Assembly (NCBI GenBank): GCA_046732895.1
Contig: JBKPNZ010000045.1
Coordinates: 9,883-73,882, forward strand
Direction of reading: 5' to 3'
Length of the DNA stretch: 64,000 nt
From: JBKPNZ01 sp046732895
GTDB lineage: Bacteria; Actinomycetota; Thermoleophilia; Solirubrobacterales; 70-9
Shown here: positions 32,234-40,973 of the stretch, piece after piece
Numbering within the stretch: the first letter of the stretch is position 1
How the letters are laid out: every line of letters begins with the position of its first letter
The notes under the pieces: model-generated
What the model saw: the letters and a program-made list of their open reading frames with translations, nothing else
Told to the model about the DNA's origin: nothing
Databases searched by the model: none
Made by a program: the position numbers and the translations under genes

Positions 32234-33931
32234 TTACTCCCACTCGATCGTCGCGGGCGGCTTTGACGAGACGTCGAGCGCCACGCGATTCACGTGCGGG
32301 ACCTCGTTGATGATGCGGTTGGAGACCCGCTCGAGCAGGTCGTAGGGAAGCCGCGCCCAGTCGGCCGTCATGGCATCGTCGGAGGTGACCGCGCGGATCA
32401 CGATCGGATAGGCGTAGGTGCGCCCATCGCCCTGCACGCCGACGGATCGCACCACCGGCAGCACGCAGAAGGACTGCCAGAGCTCGCGGTAGAGGCCGGC
32501 GGCGCGGACCTCCTCCTGAAGGATCGCGTCCGCCTCGCGCAGGATGTCGAGGCGCTCGCGGTTGACCTCGCCGCCGACGATGCGGATCCCCAGCCCGGGG
32601 CCTGGGAACGGCTGGCGCCAGACGAACCGGTCGGGCAGGCCGACCTCGGTTGCAACGGCCCGCACCTCGTCCTTGAAGAGCATCCGCAGCGGCTCGACGA
32701 GCTCGAAGTCGAGGTCCTCGGGCAGGCCGCCGACGTTGTGATGTGACTTGATCGTCGCCGCAGCCCGGCCGTCGCCGCCCGACTCGATCACGTCGGAGTA
32801 GAGCGTCCCCTGGACCAGGAAGCGGGCGTCGGAGAGCTTCTTCGCCTCTTCCTCGAAGACGCGGATGAACTCCTCGCCGATGATCTTGCGCTTCGTCTCC
32901 GGGTCGTCGACGCCGGCGAGCCGGTCGAGGAAGCGCTCCTCGGCATCAACGTGAACGAGGCGAACGCCGAGCTGCTCGCGGAAGGCCTCGACGACCTGGG
33001 ATGCCTCGTTTAAGCGCATCAGACCGTGATCGACGAGCACGCACGTGAGCTGGTCGCCGACCGCGCGGTGGACGAGGGCCGCCGCGGTGGCGGAATCCAC
33101 GCCGCCGGAGAGCCCGCAGATGACGCCGGCGTCGCCGACTTGGGCGCGAATGCGCTCCACCTGCTCCTCGATCACCGAAGCCGGTGACCACTGCGCCTCG
33201 CACCCGGCGATCTCGCGCAGGAAGCGGTCGAGGATCTGCGTTCCGTAGGGCGTGTGCACGACCTCGGGGTGGAACTGGATGCCGTAGAGGCCCTGCTCGG
33301 GATTCTCGAGGGCGGCGACGGGCGAGCCCGGGCTCGCGGCAAGGGCGGTGAAACCAGCAGGCGGCTCGAAGACCGAGTCGCGGTGGCTCATCCAGCACTG
33401 CTGCTCAGCCGGCAGGCCGGCGAGCAGATGGCCGCCGCCATCGGCCATCGTCAGGGTCGTGCGGCCGAACTCGCCGGCCTCAGCACCCTCGACGCGACCG
33501 CCGAGCACGAGGACCATCGCCTGCATGCCGTAACAGATGCCGAGCACCGGGATGCCGAGCTCGAGCAGCTCGCGGCGCAGCGTCGGCGCGCCCTCGGCGT
33601 AGACCGAGGCCGGCCCGCCCGAGAGGATCAGCGCGGCCGGCTTGCGCTCGCGGATCTTCTCGACATCGAGGTCGTGCGGAAGGAGCTCTGCGAAGACCCC
33701 GCACTCACGGATGCGCCGCGCGATCAGCTGCGAGTACTGGCCGCCGAAGTCGAGTACCAGGACCTCCTCCTGGGCGACGTCGCGGTCGGCCGGGGTCAGC
33801 TCATCGACCGCCGGCTCAATGGGAAGGGCGGGATCGCCATCGGCAAGCTCCCTTGGGGCGGGAACCTGCTGGTGCTCAGGCCGCACCTCGCCCCCAGCCA
33901 CATCGCCAGGGACGACGGTGGGCTCAGTCAT
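32234..33931 (-). CDS. guaA: GMP synthase (glutamine-hydrolysing)
   Basis: Converts XMP to GMP. A 565-residue protein: class I amidotransferase domain (about 56-245, nucleophile C133 in GICYGMQ, FHPEV for the His/Glu), ATP pyrophosphatase domain with P-loop GLSGGVDSATAA, and the C-terminal dimerisation domain ending PPATIEWE. About 55 extra acidic/Pro-rich residues precede the amidotransferase. ATG 33931 overlaps the guaB3 stop by eight bases, so the two are coupled; a shorter start is possible but no better site is seen. Confidence 0.96.
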   Translation of the reverse strand: MTEPTVVPGDVAGGEVRPEHQQVPAPRELADGDPALPIEPAVDELTPADRDVAQEEVLVLDFGGQYSQLIARRIRECGVFAELLPHDLDVEKIRERKPAALILSGGPASVYAEGAPTLRRELLELGIPVLGICYGMQAMVLVLGGRVEGAEAGEFGRTTLTMADGGGHLLAGLPAEQQCWMSHRDSVFEPPAGFTALAASPGSPVAALENPEQGLYGIQFHPEVVHTPYGTQILDRFLREIAGCEAQWSPASVIEEQVERIRAQVGDAGVICGLSGGVDSATAAALVHRAVGDQLTCVLVDHGLMRLNEASQVVEAFREQLGVRLVHVDAEERFLDRLAGVDDPETKRKIIGEEFIRVFEEEAKKLSDARFLVQGTLYSDVIESGGDGRAAATIKSHHNVGGLPEDLDFELVEPLRMLFKDEVRAVATEVGLPDRFVWRQPFPGPGLGIRIVGGEVNRERLDILREADAILQEEVRAAGLYRELWQSFCVLPVVRSVGVQGDGRTYAYPIVIRAVTSDDAMTADWARLPYDLLERVSNRIINEVPHVNRVALDVSSKPPATIEWE

Positions 33932-35129
33932 CGCTGACGGCTACCCCCGCGGACACCGCCGCGCGGCCATTGGACCCCATCCCGACCGACTGCGAGCGCT
34001 GGAGCTGCTTGCCCTCGGTCTGAAGCGCGGGCGCGATCATCACCTCGGCGCGCTGGAAGTCGCGGATGTCCTCGTAGCCGGTGGTGGCCATCGAGGTCCG
34101 CAGGGCGCCGATCAGGTTGAAGGTGCCGTCGTTCTCGTGCGCGGGGCCGAGGAGGATCTCCTCGAGCGTCCCGTCCTGCTTCGTGGCGACTCGGGTGCCG
34201 CGCGGCAGCGAGGGATGGAAGGTTGCCATGCCCCAGTGGTAGCCGCGACCCGGCGCTTCCTTGGCGCGCGCCAGGGGCGAGCCGATCATCACGGCGTCGG
34301 CGCCGCAGGCGATCGCCTTCGAGAGATCGCCGCCGGTGCGCATGCCGCCGTCGGCGATGACGTTGCAGTACTCGCCCGTCTCGAGCATGTGCTGGGAGCG
34401 CGCAGCGGCGACGTCGGCGATCGCCGTTGCCTGGGGGACGCCGATGCCCAGGACCCCGCGCGTGGTGCAGGCGGCACCGGGGCCGACGCCCACCAGCACG
34501 CCGACGGCTCCGGTGCGCATCAGGTGCAGGCCGGTCGAGTAGGAGGCGCAGCCGCCGACGATGCACGGCACCGGGACCTCGGCGATGAACTCCTTGAGGT
34601 TGAGCGGCTCGGACTTCGACGAGACGTGCTCGGCAGAGATCACCGTGCCCTGGATCACGAGGATGTCGAGGCCCGCCTCGAGCGCGACCTCGTAGTAGTC
34701 CGTGACGCGCTGCGGTGTCAGCGAGGCGGCGGCGACGACGCCCTGAGCCTTGATCTCCTCGACCCGCTGGGCCATGAGCTCCGGCTTGAGGGGCTCCTCG
34801 TAGATCTCCTGCATGAGATTCGTGGCCTCGCTGGGCGGAGCATTCGAGATCCGCGCGAGCTGCTCGTCGGCGTCCTCGTAGCGCGACCAGATGCCCTCGA
34901 GGTTCAGCACCCCGAGCCCACCGTGCCGGGCGAGCGCCACGGCCGTCTCGGGGCTCACGACCCCGTCCATCGCCGAGGCGAGCAGCGGCAGCTCGAAGCG
35001 GTAAGGCCCGAGCGTCCAGGAGATGTCGACGTCGTCAGGGTCGCGGGTGCGGCGCGACGGCACGATCGCGATGTCGTCGAACCCGTAGGCCCGACGGCCC
35101 TTCTTGCCTCGGCCGATCTCTACTTCCAC
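33924..35129 (-). CDS. guaB3: GuaB3-type IMP dehydrogenase-family protein
   Basis: A 401-residue (beta/alpha)8 barrel of the IMPDH/GMP reductase family without CBS domains. It opens AYGFDDIAIVPSRRTRD, has the catalytic-Cys loop GPGAACTTRG (about 223-232) and GADAVMIGSPLARAKEAPG. Length and the missing CBS insert match the actinobacterial GuaB3 branch, whose exact reaction is less certain than for GuaB. GTG start 35129 has AAGGGG nine bases upstream. Operon with guaA supports a guanine-nucleotide role. Confidence 0.88.
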   Translation of the reverse strand: MEVEIGRGKKGRRAYGFDDIAIVPSRRTRDPDDVDISWTLGPYRFELPLLASAMDGVVSPETAVALARHGGLGVLNLEGIWSRYEDADEQLARISNAPPSEATNLMQEIYEEPLKPELMAQRVEEIKAQGVVAAASLTPQRVTDYYEVALEAGLDILVIQGTVISAEHVSSKSEPLNLKEFIAEVPVPCIVGGCASYSTGLHLMRTGAVGVLVGVGPGAACTTRGVLGIGVPQATAIADVAAARSQHMLETGEYCNVIADGGMRTGGDLSKAIACGADAVMIGSPLARAKEAPGRGYHWGMATFHPSLPRGTRVATKQDGTLEEILLGPAHENDGTFNLIGALRTSMATTGYEDIRDFQRAEVMIAPALQTEGKQLQRSQSVGMGSNGRAAVSAGVAVSDD

Positions 35130-35184
35130 CGCTTCACCCCTTCGGAGTCTCCAGAAGAATTCAGGCTAGGCGCGGTCACGGACG

Positions 35185-35206
35185 AAAAAACCCCGCCAAA
35201 ACGGGG
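35185..35206 (-). terminator. Intrinsic terminator between the PfkB kinase gene and guaB3
   Basis: Read on the minus strand: stem CCCCG / CGGGG around TTTTGG, directly followed by TTTTTT. The stem is only five pairs but the T-run is good. It ends transcription of the upstream kinase gene, or, if guaB3 starts further upstream, it would act in the guaB3 leader about 55 bases before its start codon. Confidence 0.6.
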
Positions 35207-35297
35207 CCTCAACGGCGGAATTTGCGGGGTGATTCGGCGCTTGACCAACGCCCCGGCGATGATAACAGCGGTCAACCGCGCCGCCGCGCTCCGCCGC

Positions 35298-35343
35298 CGA
35301 ACGTACGACCGTGCTGGGCATAGCCCCGCCCAACGTACGTTCG
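35298..35343. repeat. Dispersed intergenic hairpin, copy B
   Basis: CGAACGTACG (35298-35307) pairs with CGTACGTTCG (35334-35343) over a 26-nt loop with an inner GGGC-ATA-GCCC hairpin. Compared with copy A the stem differs by one G-C to A-T pair that stays matched on both sides. It lies just after the PfkB stop. Together the two copies bracket guaB3-guaA. Confidence 0.75.
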
Positions 35344-35349
35344 ACGTGC

Positions 35350-36348
35350 TCAGGCGACGCGTGCCGGCACGTCCACCTCGCGCACCTCGACCCGCGGCAG
35401 GAGGCGCTCGACCTCGCGCGCGTCAAGCGAGCCGGCGCCGAAGTGCTGGGTCGACTGCGCGCCGCATGCCACGCCGTAGGCGAGGCACTCACGCGCCGAG
35501 CCGCCCGCATAACGCGCGGCGACGTAGCCGGCGAGGAAGGCGTCCCCAGAGCCCACCGAGGCGACGGCTTCGAGCGGTTCGATCTCGACCTCGAAGATGC
35601 TGCCCAGCGGCGGCTCACCAGCCCGGCGGCCGAGGGGAGCGTCGTCGGCGTGCTGTCCGACGATCGCGACGCAGCCGTTCTCACGGGTGATGATGGCCTC
35701 GCCCGCCCCCATCTCGATCAACCCGGTCAGGCCCTGAGCGAGGTCGTCGCCGTCGTTGAACTCGTGCCCGACGGCGCCTTCGGCCTCGAGCGCGTTGGGG
35801 GCGACGACCGCCGGCTCCGCCCGCAGCCCGGCGCGCATCGGCTCCCCGTCGGTATCGAGGACCGAGATGACGCCGAGCTCGCGAAGTTCGGTGATCAGGC
35901 GGCCATAGACGTCGGGATCGACCCCGGGCGGCACGCTGCCTGCGAGGACGCAGATCGTCGCGCCCTGCGCGAGGTAGAGCAGCTTCTCGACGAAGCGGTC
36001 GACCTCCTCGGGGGAGACCTCGGGGCCGCGCTCGTTGATCTCAGTCTGCTCGCCGGTGGTGGGGTCAACGACCGCGAGGTTCGTGCGCGACTCACCCTCG
36101 ATCCTCGTGAACGCATTGAGGATCGACTCCTCGGCGAGACGCTCGAGGATCCGCGTCCCGGTCGAGCCGCCGGCCAGGCCGGTCGCGATCACCGGGCGCC
36201 CGAGCAGCTTCAGAGCGCGGGCGACGTTCACGCCCTTGCCGCCGGCGACCGTCCGCGACTCGACAGCGCGGTGGCGCTGGCCAAGCCGGAAGCTCGGGAC
36301 GGCAACCGTGCGATCGATGGCCGCGTTGAGTGTGACCGTGAGGATCAC
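35350..36348 (-). CDS. PfkB-family kinase, 1-phosphofructokinase type
   Basis: A 332-residue ribokinase-fold kinase. The start MILTVTLNAAIDRT, the GGKGVNVARALKLLG sugar-binding loop and the C-terminal GSGDAFLAGYVAARY with the catalytic Asp are typical of the 1-phosphofructokinase/tagatose-6-phosphate kinase subgroup (FruK/LacC). No phosphotransferase genes are nearby to fix the substrate. Single gene with its own terminator downstream. Confidence 0.88.
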   Translation of the reverse strand: MILTVTLNAAIDRTVAVPSFRLGQRHRAVESRTVAGGKGVNVARALKLLGRPVIATGLAGGSTGTRILERLAEESILNAFTRIEGESRTNLAVVDPTTGEQTEINERGPEVSPEEVDRFVEKLLYLAQGATICVLAGSVPPGVDPDVYGRLITELRELGVISVLDTDGEPMRAGLRAEPAVVAPNALEAEGAVGHEFNDGDDLAQGLTGLIEMGAGEAIITRENGCVAIVGQHADDAPLGRRAGEPPLGSIFEVEIEPLEAVASVGSGDAFLAGYVAARYAGGSARECLAYGVACGAQSTQHFGAGSLDAREVERLLPRVEVREVDVPARVA

Positions 36349-36372
36349 TGGTTTCCCTCTCCGGTGTGGACC

Positions 36373-37596
36373 TTACCGCCCGCCCCGACGGTGCCCGAGG
36401 GCAGCGACCGCCCCGAGCACGAGCGCGACCAGCGCGGCGACGGCGACCGCCACGATGAGCCACGCCGCCGTGCGCGAGCCGGGAAGCGCGGAGTCGAGGC
36501 GGTCGCCCACGCTGGGGCCGCCGACCGTGCGCGCCGCCACGAGCGGGACGCGATCCTGGATTTCGCCATCGAGGGTGACGACGGCGGCGCCCAGGCGCTC
36601 CCCGCGAGCGGCGCTGTCGACCTCCGGGCGAGCGGAGACCACGCGCGTCTCGATGTCCTGGCCTTTGCGCACGGTGAAGCGGACCTGTCTGCTCGCGGCG
36701 AGGGGCAGGCGCTCGTCGCGATAGGAGAGCGCCGAGGACGCGAGCCGCTCCCCGTCCGTCACCGGCGTGGCGGTTCGATAGAGCGAGAACCCGTAGCGAA
36801 GGAGGGCGAGCGTGCCCGCATTGCGCGCCGCCTCGGTCGGCGCGCCGAGCACCGCCGATACGAGCGTGACCCCGTGCTGCTTGGCGGAGCCGATCAGAAC
36901 GTTGCCCGCCTCGAGCGTGTGGCCCGTCTTCACCCCGTTCACCCAGTCGTATTCGCGCAACAGCGTGTTCGTGTTCTCGAGGTGGATCGTGCGCGAACCG
37001 CTGGTGACCGTCTTCTCGGGCGTATCGACGATCCGGCGGAAGGTCGGATCGCGGCGCAGCTTCTCCGCGAGCGTGACGAGGTCAGCGGCGCTCGAGTAGT
37101 TGCCGGCCTCGTCGAGCCCGATCGGGTTCGCGTAGTGCGTGTCCTCGAGGCCGAGCCTGCGGGCCGCGGCGTTCATCTCGTCGACGAATGCCGGCACCGA
37201 GCCGGCAACCCCGTCCGCCAGGGCGACCGCCGCGTCATTCCCGCTCGGGAGCAGCAGGCCATAGAGGAGGTCGTGGACGCTCACCTCGTCCCCCGCCTTG
37301 AGACCCATCAGCGACTCGCCGAGCTCGGGGTGGTAGTTGGGCGCAGTGAGCTCGCGGTGAAGCGGCAGCTCGCGCAGCGCCAGATAGGCCGTCATCAGCT
37401 TCGTCGTGCTGGCGATCGAGCGGGTCTCGCTCGGAGCGTGGGCGTCGAGCCGGGTCCCGTCGCCGGCATCCACCAGGAGCCAGGTCGCCGCCGGCGGCGA
37501 CGGCGGCTTCTCCGCGGACGCGGCGCTCGCTGGGCAGGCAGCGGCGAGCGCGATTGCCAGGACCGCGCCTGTCCGCCGAGCGCGGTGGCGAAGCAT
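36373..37596 (-). CDS. dacA: D-alanyl-D-alanine carboxypeptidase (PBP5/S11 family)
   Basis: A 407-residue exported enzyme that trims the terminal D-Ala of wall pentapeptides. Signal peptide about 1-28; the three penicillin-binding motifs are intact: S63-T-T-K66, S118-G-N120 and K223-T-G225. A beta-rich C-terminal domain and one C-terminal membrane helix (about 375-400) with a basic tail anchor it, as in class A carboxypeptidases. Five bases downstream of the LysM gene. Confidence 0.93.
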   Translation of the reverse strand: MLRHRARRTGAVLAIALAAACPASAASAEKPPSPPAATWLLVDAGDGTRLDAHAPSETRSIASTTKLMTAYLALRELPLHRELTAPNYHPELGESLMGLKAGDEVSVHDLLYGLLLPSGNDAAVALADGVAGSVPAFVDEMNAAARRLGLEDTHYANPIGLDEAGNYSSAADLVTLAEKLRRDPTFRRIVDTPEKTVTSGSRTIHLENTNTLLREYDWVNGVKTGHTLEAGNVLIGSAKQHGVTLVSAVLGAPTEAARNAGTLALLRYGFSLYRTATPVTDGERLASSALSYRDERLPLAASRQVRFTVRKGQDIETRVVSARPEVDSAARGERLGAAVVTLDGEIQDRVPLVAARTVGGPSVGDRLDSALPGSRTAAWLIVAVAVAALVALVLGAVAALGHRRGGR

Positions 37597-37601
37597 GCGT
37601 G

Positions 37602-37940
37602 TCAGCGGAGCTTCAGGGTCGAGCCGGGCGCCAGAGCCTGGGTGTCGACGTCCGGGTTGAGCTTCTGGAGCTGATCGACCGAGACCCCGGTCTTGGCGGC
37701 GATCCCGTCGAGCGTGTCGTTCTGCTGGACCACGTAGGTATCGGGCGTGGTGGTCGTCTGGTGCTGCTGGTGATGACCCCCGCCCGCGTGGCGCGCATGG
37801 TGGCCGCCGCCGTCGGAGTCGGACATCGAGCCCGAGATGACCACGATTAGCCCGATCACGACGGCGACCAGCGCAAGGGGGGCAAGCACACGCGCGACGA
37901 TGCTCACGCGCGGCTTCGGCTGGGATCTCGGTGTCGCCAT
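37602..37940 (-). CDS. Membrane-anchored LysM protein
   Basis: A 112-residue protein: basic N-terminus, one membrane helix (about 15-37), a His/Gly/Thr-rich linker (about 42-66) and one LysM domain (about 67-112: TYVVQQNDTLDGIAAKTGVS, GSTLKLR), which binds N-acetylglucosamine polymers. Adjacent and co-oriented with the carboxypeptidase, so it may hold or position the wall machinery. The His-rich linker could bind metal; inference only. Confidence 0.85.
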   Translation of the reverse strand: MATPRSQPKPRVSIVARVLAPLALVAVVIGLIVVISGSMSDSDGGGHHARHAGGGHHQQHQTTTTPDTYVVQQNDTLDGIAAKTGVSVDQLQKLNPDVDTQALAPGSTLKLR

Positions 37941-38041
37941 GGCTCGTCCTGGCTACTCGGCGCGGCGATGGTAGCCACCCGCGGAAGCCGAGTGTGGGGT
38001 CCTGGGGCGGCGCAAAACGTCGCCCAGTGCCTGATACGACC

Positions 38042-38851
38042 TCAAGCCGCGCTCAGGTTCCAGACCGTCTCGCGCAGCGCCGCCGCGGCGGCGGCGGGAT
38101 CGTCGGCCCCCGCGATCGAGCGGGACGCCGTGACGATCGCCGAGGCCGGATGCTCGCCGAATGCCGCGGCCAGTTGTGCCGGGTCGCCCCCCTGGGCGCC
38201 GACCCCTGGAAGGAGGAAGACCGAGCGCGGCATCAGCTCGCGCAGCCGGGCGAGGTGGCGCGGCTCGGTCGCACCAACGACCGCCCCCATCCCGGAGAGC
38301 CCGGACGATCCCGCCAGCCGATCCGCGCGTGCTGCCACGAGCTGGGCTAGGCGCTCGAAGACCGGGCGCCCGCCCGCGTCGAGGTCGAGGATGTCAGCTG
38401 CGCCCGGGTTGGAGGTGCGCACGAGGGCGAAGAGCCCACTGCCCTCGCGCTCCGCAACGTCCACGAAGGCATCGACGACGTCCCCGCCCATCAGCGGGTT
38501 GACCGTGAGCGCATCGGCGCCAAGGCCGGCCTTGCCGAGCAGGCCATCGGCGTACACCTCCGCGATATGGGGGACGTCGCCGCGTTTGGCGTCGGCGATG
38601 ACCAGCAGCCCGGCGTCATGCGCCGCCACCACGGTTTCGCCGAGCGCCTCCCTGCCAGCCGCGCCCAGCCGCTCGAAGCAAGCGAGCTGGGGCTTCACGG
38701 CAATGCAGCTGTCCCCCGCCAGCTCAATCAGCTCGCGGCAACGCTCGGCAACCTCAGTGCCGGTCGCCGGCTCGGGGTCGAGCCCCATGCAGACCTGGCT
38801 GCGCCGCTCCTCTACGAGAGCGGCGAGCCGGTCTGCGAAGGGTGCGCTCAG
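38042..38851 (-). CDS. pyrF: Orotidine 5'-phosphate decarboxylase, type 2
   Basis: Last step of UMP synthesis. TIM-barrel protein with the type-2 motifs MGLDPEP, VIADAKRGDVPHIAE (catalytic Lys/Asp) and LLPGVGAQGG. The first ATG in frame (38788) cuts into the barrel: the 20 codons upstream read SAPFADRLAALVEERRSQVC, the normal N-terminus of the family. The only candidate start ahead of them is CTG 38851, overlapping the stop of the HU gene (CTGA). I therefore extend the gene to 38851 (269 residues); ATG 38788 would give 248. Confidence 0.85.
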   Translation of the reverse strand: MSAPFADRLAALVEERRSQVCMGLDPEPATGTEVAERCRELIELAGDSCIAVKPQLACFERLGAAGREALGETVVAAHDAGLLVIADAKRGDVPHIAEVYADGLLGKAGLGADALTVNPLMGGDVVDAFVDVAEREGSGLFALVRTSNPGAADILDLDAGGRPVFERLAQLVAARADRLAGSSGLSGMGAVVGATEPRHLARLRELMPRSVFLLPGVGAQGGDPAQLAAAFGEHPASAIVTASRSIAGADDPAAAAAALRETVWNLSAA

Positions 38852-39123
38852 CCGCCCTTGACCTTCGTCTTGAGGCCGGCGCCCGCCGAGAACTTCGGCA
38901 CGCGCCCGCCGGCGATCGTGATCCGCTCGCCGGTCCGGGGGTTGACCCCCTGCCTGGGACCACGCTCGGCAACGCTGAACTTGCCGAAGCCGGTGAAGTT
39001 GACATCGCCGCCCCCCGCGAGCGTGTCGGTGATCCCGTCGAGCACGGCTTCGACCGCATCCGCGGCGGCCTTCTTCGAATCGAAGTTGCCAGAGATCCGG
39101 TCGACGAACTCAGCCTTTGTCAA
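38848..39123 (-). CDS. hup: DNA-binding protein HU
   Basis: A 91-residue histone-like dimeric protein: MTKAEFVDRIS at the start, GFGKFSVAERGPRQGVNPRTG (the DNA-gripping arm) and the usual short end. No Lys/Ala-rich C-terminal tail of the mycobacterial type. TTG 39123 is chosen on length and on a Shine-Dalgarno 10 bases upstream; GTG 39132 lies one base from that site. Followed with overlap by pyrF. Confidence 0.93.
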   Translation of the reverse strand: MTKAEFVDRISGNFDSKKAAADAVEAVLDGITDTLAGGGDVNFTGFGKFSVAERGPRQGVNPRTGERITIAGGRVPKFSAGAGLKTKVKGG

Positions 39124-39133
39124 TGTCCTCACT

Positions 39134-39139
39134 CCTCCT
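39134..39139 (-). promoter_or_regulatory. Ribosome-binding site that fixes a TTG start for HU
   Basis: AGGAGG on the minus strand lies one base from GTG 39132 (too close) and ten bases from TTG 39123. A second GAGG sits three bases before the TTG. This favours TTG and a protein beginning MTKAEF, as in other HU proteins. Confidence 0.6.
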
Positions 39140-39265
39140 CGTTCGTGCGTGGGCGCGCGCCAATGTAACAGCGGGGCGCGACGATTACGGATCAGCGTCC
39201 CGCGCTCGCCCCCGAACGAGAGACAGCTCAGTGGCCCTCCTACGCGAAAGACCTGGGTCTGATCC

Positions 39266-40948
39266 CTACATCCGCTGCGGCGCACTGACGCCGAGCAGGT
39301 CGAGCGTGGTCGCCAGCACCCGCTTCGCCGCCAGGCACACGCCAAGGCGCGCGGACTCGTACCCCTCCCCCGCTCCGACGACCTGACAGTCGCGGTAGAA
39401 CGCGTGGAAGTCGGCTGCCGTGGCCGTCGCGTACGCGCTGAGCCGGTGGGGAGCACGGCGCTCGGCCGCGGACGCAGCCTCGGCCGGAAACTCCAGGATG
39501 CGCTGCACCAGCGCGCGCTCGCTTGGCTCTGCCTTTGCGCCCAGGGCTGCTGGAGTGGCGGCGCCGGCTTCGAGGGCGCCCTCGTCGATCGTGCCGCCGT
39601 CATCGACGGCCGCAACGGCGCCCTCAGCGACCGCCTTGCGCAGGATGCTCGCGATGCGAGCGTGCGCGTACTGGACGTAGTAGACGGGGTTGTCCTGCGA
39701 GCGCTGGCGCGCGAGGTCGAGGTCGAGGTCGATCGTGGTCTCGTGGCTTCGCTGGAGCATGAAAAAGCGTGCCGCGTCGACCCCGATGTCGTCGAGCAGG
39801 TCGTCGAGGGTGACGAGCTGGCCCTTCCGCTTCGAGACCTGCGAGCGCTCGCCGCGCTCGACGATGTTGACGAGCTGCAGCATCGGCGTCTCGTAGCGCT
39901 CACCGTCGAACCCGAGCGCCATCAGCGCCGCCCGCATGCGCGGCACGTACCCGTGATGGTCGGCGCCGAGCGGGTCGATGAGCCGCTCCGCCCCCCGCTC
40001 GAGCTTGTCGCGGTGATAGGCGATGTCCTGCGCGAGGTAGGTGGGGCGGCCGTCGGAGCGGATCAGGACGCGATCCTTGTCGTCGCCGAATTCGCTGGTC
40101 CGCAACCACTGCGCCCCGTCGCTCTCGTAGACGTGCCCACGCTCACGAAGCTCGGCGAGCGACGCCTCGATCGCGCCCGACGCGTGCAGGCTGCGTTCCG
40201 AGAACCAGGTGTCGTAGCGGACGCCGAAGCGCTCAAGGGTGGCCTCGATCCGGGTGCGCATGGCCTCGGTGCCACGCCGCGCCAGCTCGTCGAGGTCGTC
40301 TGGGCCGACGCCGTGAGCGGCCAGCTCTTCACCGAGCTCAGCGACGTACTCACCCGGATAGCCGTCCTCCGGGGGATCCTCCCCGCTCATGCGAGCCTGG
40401 ATCGAGGCCGCGAAGCGCTCGACCTGCCCGCCCATGTCGTTCAGTAGGTACTCCCGCTCGAGGGGGTATCCGGCGCGCTCGAGGAGCCTCCCCAGCGAAT
40501 CGCCGTAGGCGGCGTGGCGCGCGGAGGCGACGGTGATCGGGCCGGTGGGGTTCGCCGAGACGAACTCGAGCAGGATCCGCTCCGTGACGGGCGAGCCGCG
40601 GCCGAAATCGTCGCCGGCCCGCAGCACCTCCACCACCGCTTCGCGATGCCATCCGTCGGAGAGAAAGACGTTGAGGAAGCCGGGCCCGGCGATCTCCACG
40701 CGCTGAGCCCGCTCGGCGAGCTCGTCCTCGAGGCGCTCGCCAACCCGCTGGGCGATGTCTCGCGGGGGCTCTCCGAGAACCGGTGCAAGCAGCATCGCTG
40801 CATTCGTCGAGTAATCGCCGAGCTCGGGCTTCGGCGGACGCTCCAGCGAGAGCTCGGCGCTCCCCCTGCCATCTCCGACGGCGTTCACAGCCGCCTGCAC
40901 GACGCCCCGAAGCTCGGCGACCGGATCGGTGCTTGCACGCTGGGACAT
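39266..40948 (-). CDS. argS: Arginyl-tRNA synthetase
   Basis: A 560-residue class I synthetase. The N-terminal Add1 domain (about 1-110) is followed by EFVSANPTGPITVASARHAAYGD, the HIGH-equivalent region, later SQVSKRKGQLVTLDDLL (KMSKS-equivalent) and the DALR anticodon-binding domain ending at ...PQRM. ATG 40948 is only 25 bases from the divergent epimerase start, with a TAGTAT on the minus strand five bases before it, compatible with a leaderless transcript. Confidence 0.95.
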   Translation of the reverse strand: MSQRASTDPVAELRGVVQAAVNAVGDGRGSAELSLERPPKPELGDYSTNAAMLLAPVLGEPPRDIAQRVGERLEDELAERAQRVEIAGPGFLNVFLSDGWHREAVVEVLRAGDDFGRGSPVTERILLEFVSANPTGPITVASARHAAYGDSLGRLLERAGYPLEREYLLNDMGGQVERFAASIQARMSGEDPPEDGYPGEYVAELGEELAAHGVGPDDLDELARRGTEAMRTRIEATLERFGVRYDTWFSERSLHASGAIEASLAELRERGHVYESDGAQWLRTSEFGDDKDRVLIRSDGRPTYLAQDIAYHRDKLERGAERLIDPLGADHHGYVPRMRAALMALGFDGERYETPMLQLVNIVERGERSQVSKRKGQLVTLDDLLDDIGVDAARFFMLQRSHETTIDLDLDLARQRSQDNPVYYVQYAHARIASILRKAVAEGAVAAVDDGGTIDEGALEAGAATPAALGAKAEPSERALVQRILEFPAEAASAAERRAPHRLSAYATATAADFHAFYRDCQVVGAGEGYESARLGVCLAAKRVLATTLDLLGVSAPQRM

Positions 40949-40973
40949 GTCCCGATACTAGGCTGCGGTCCAC

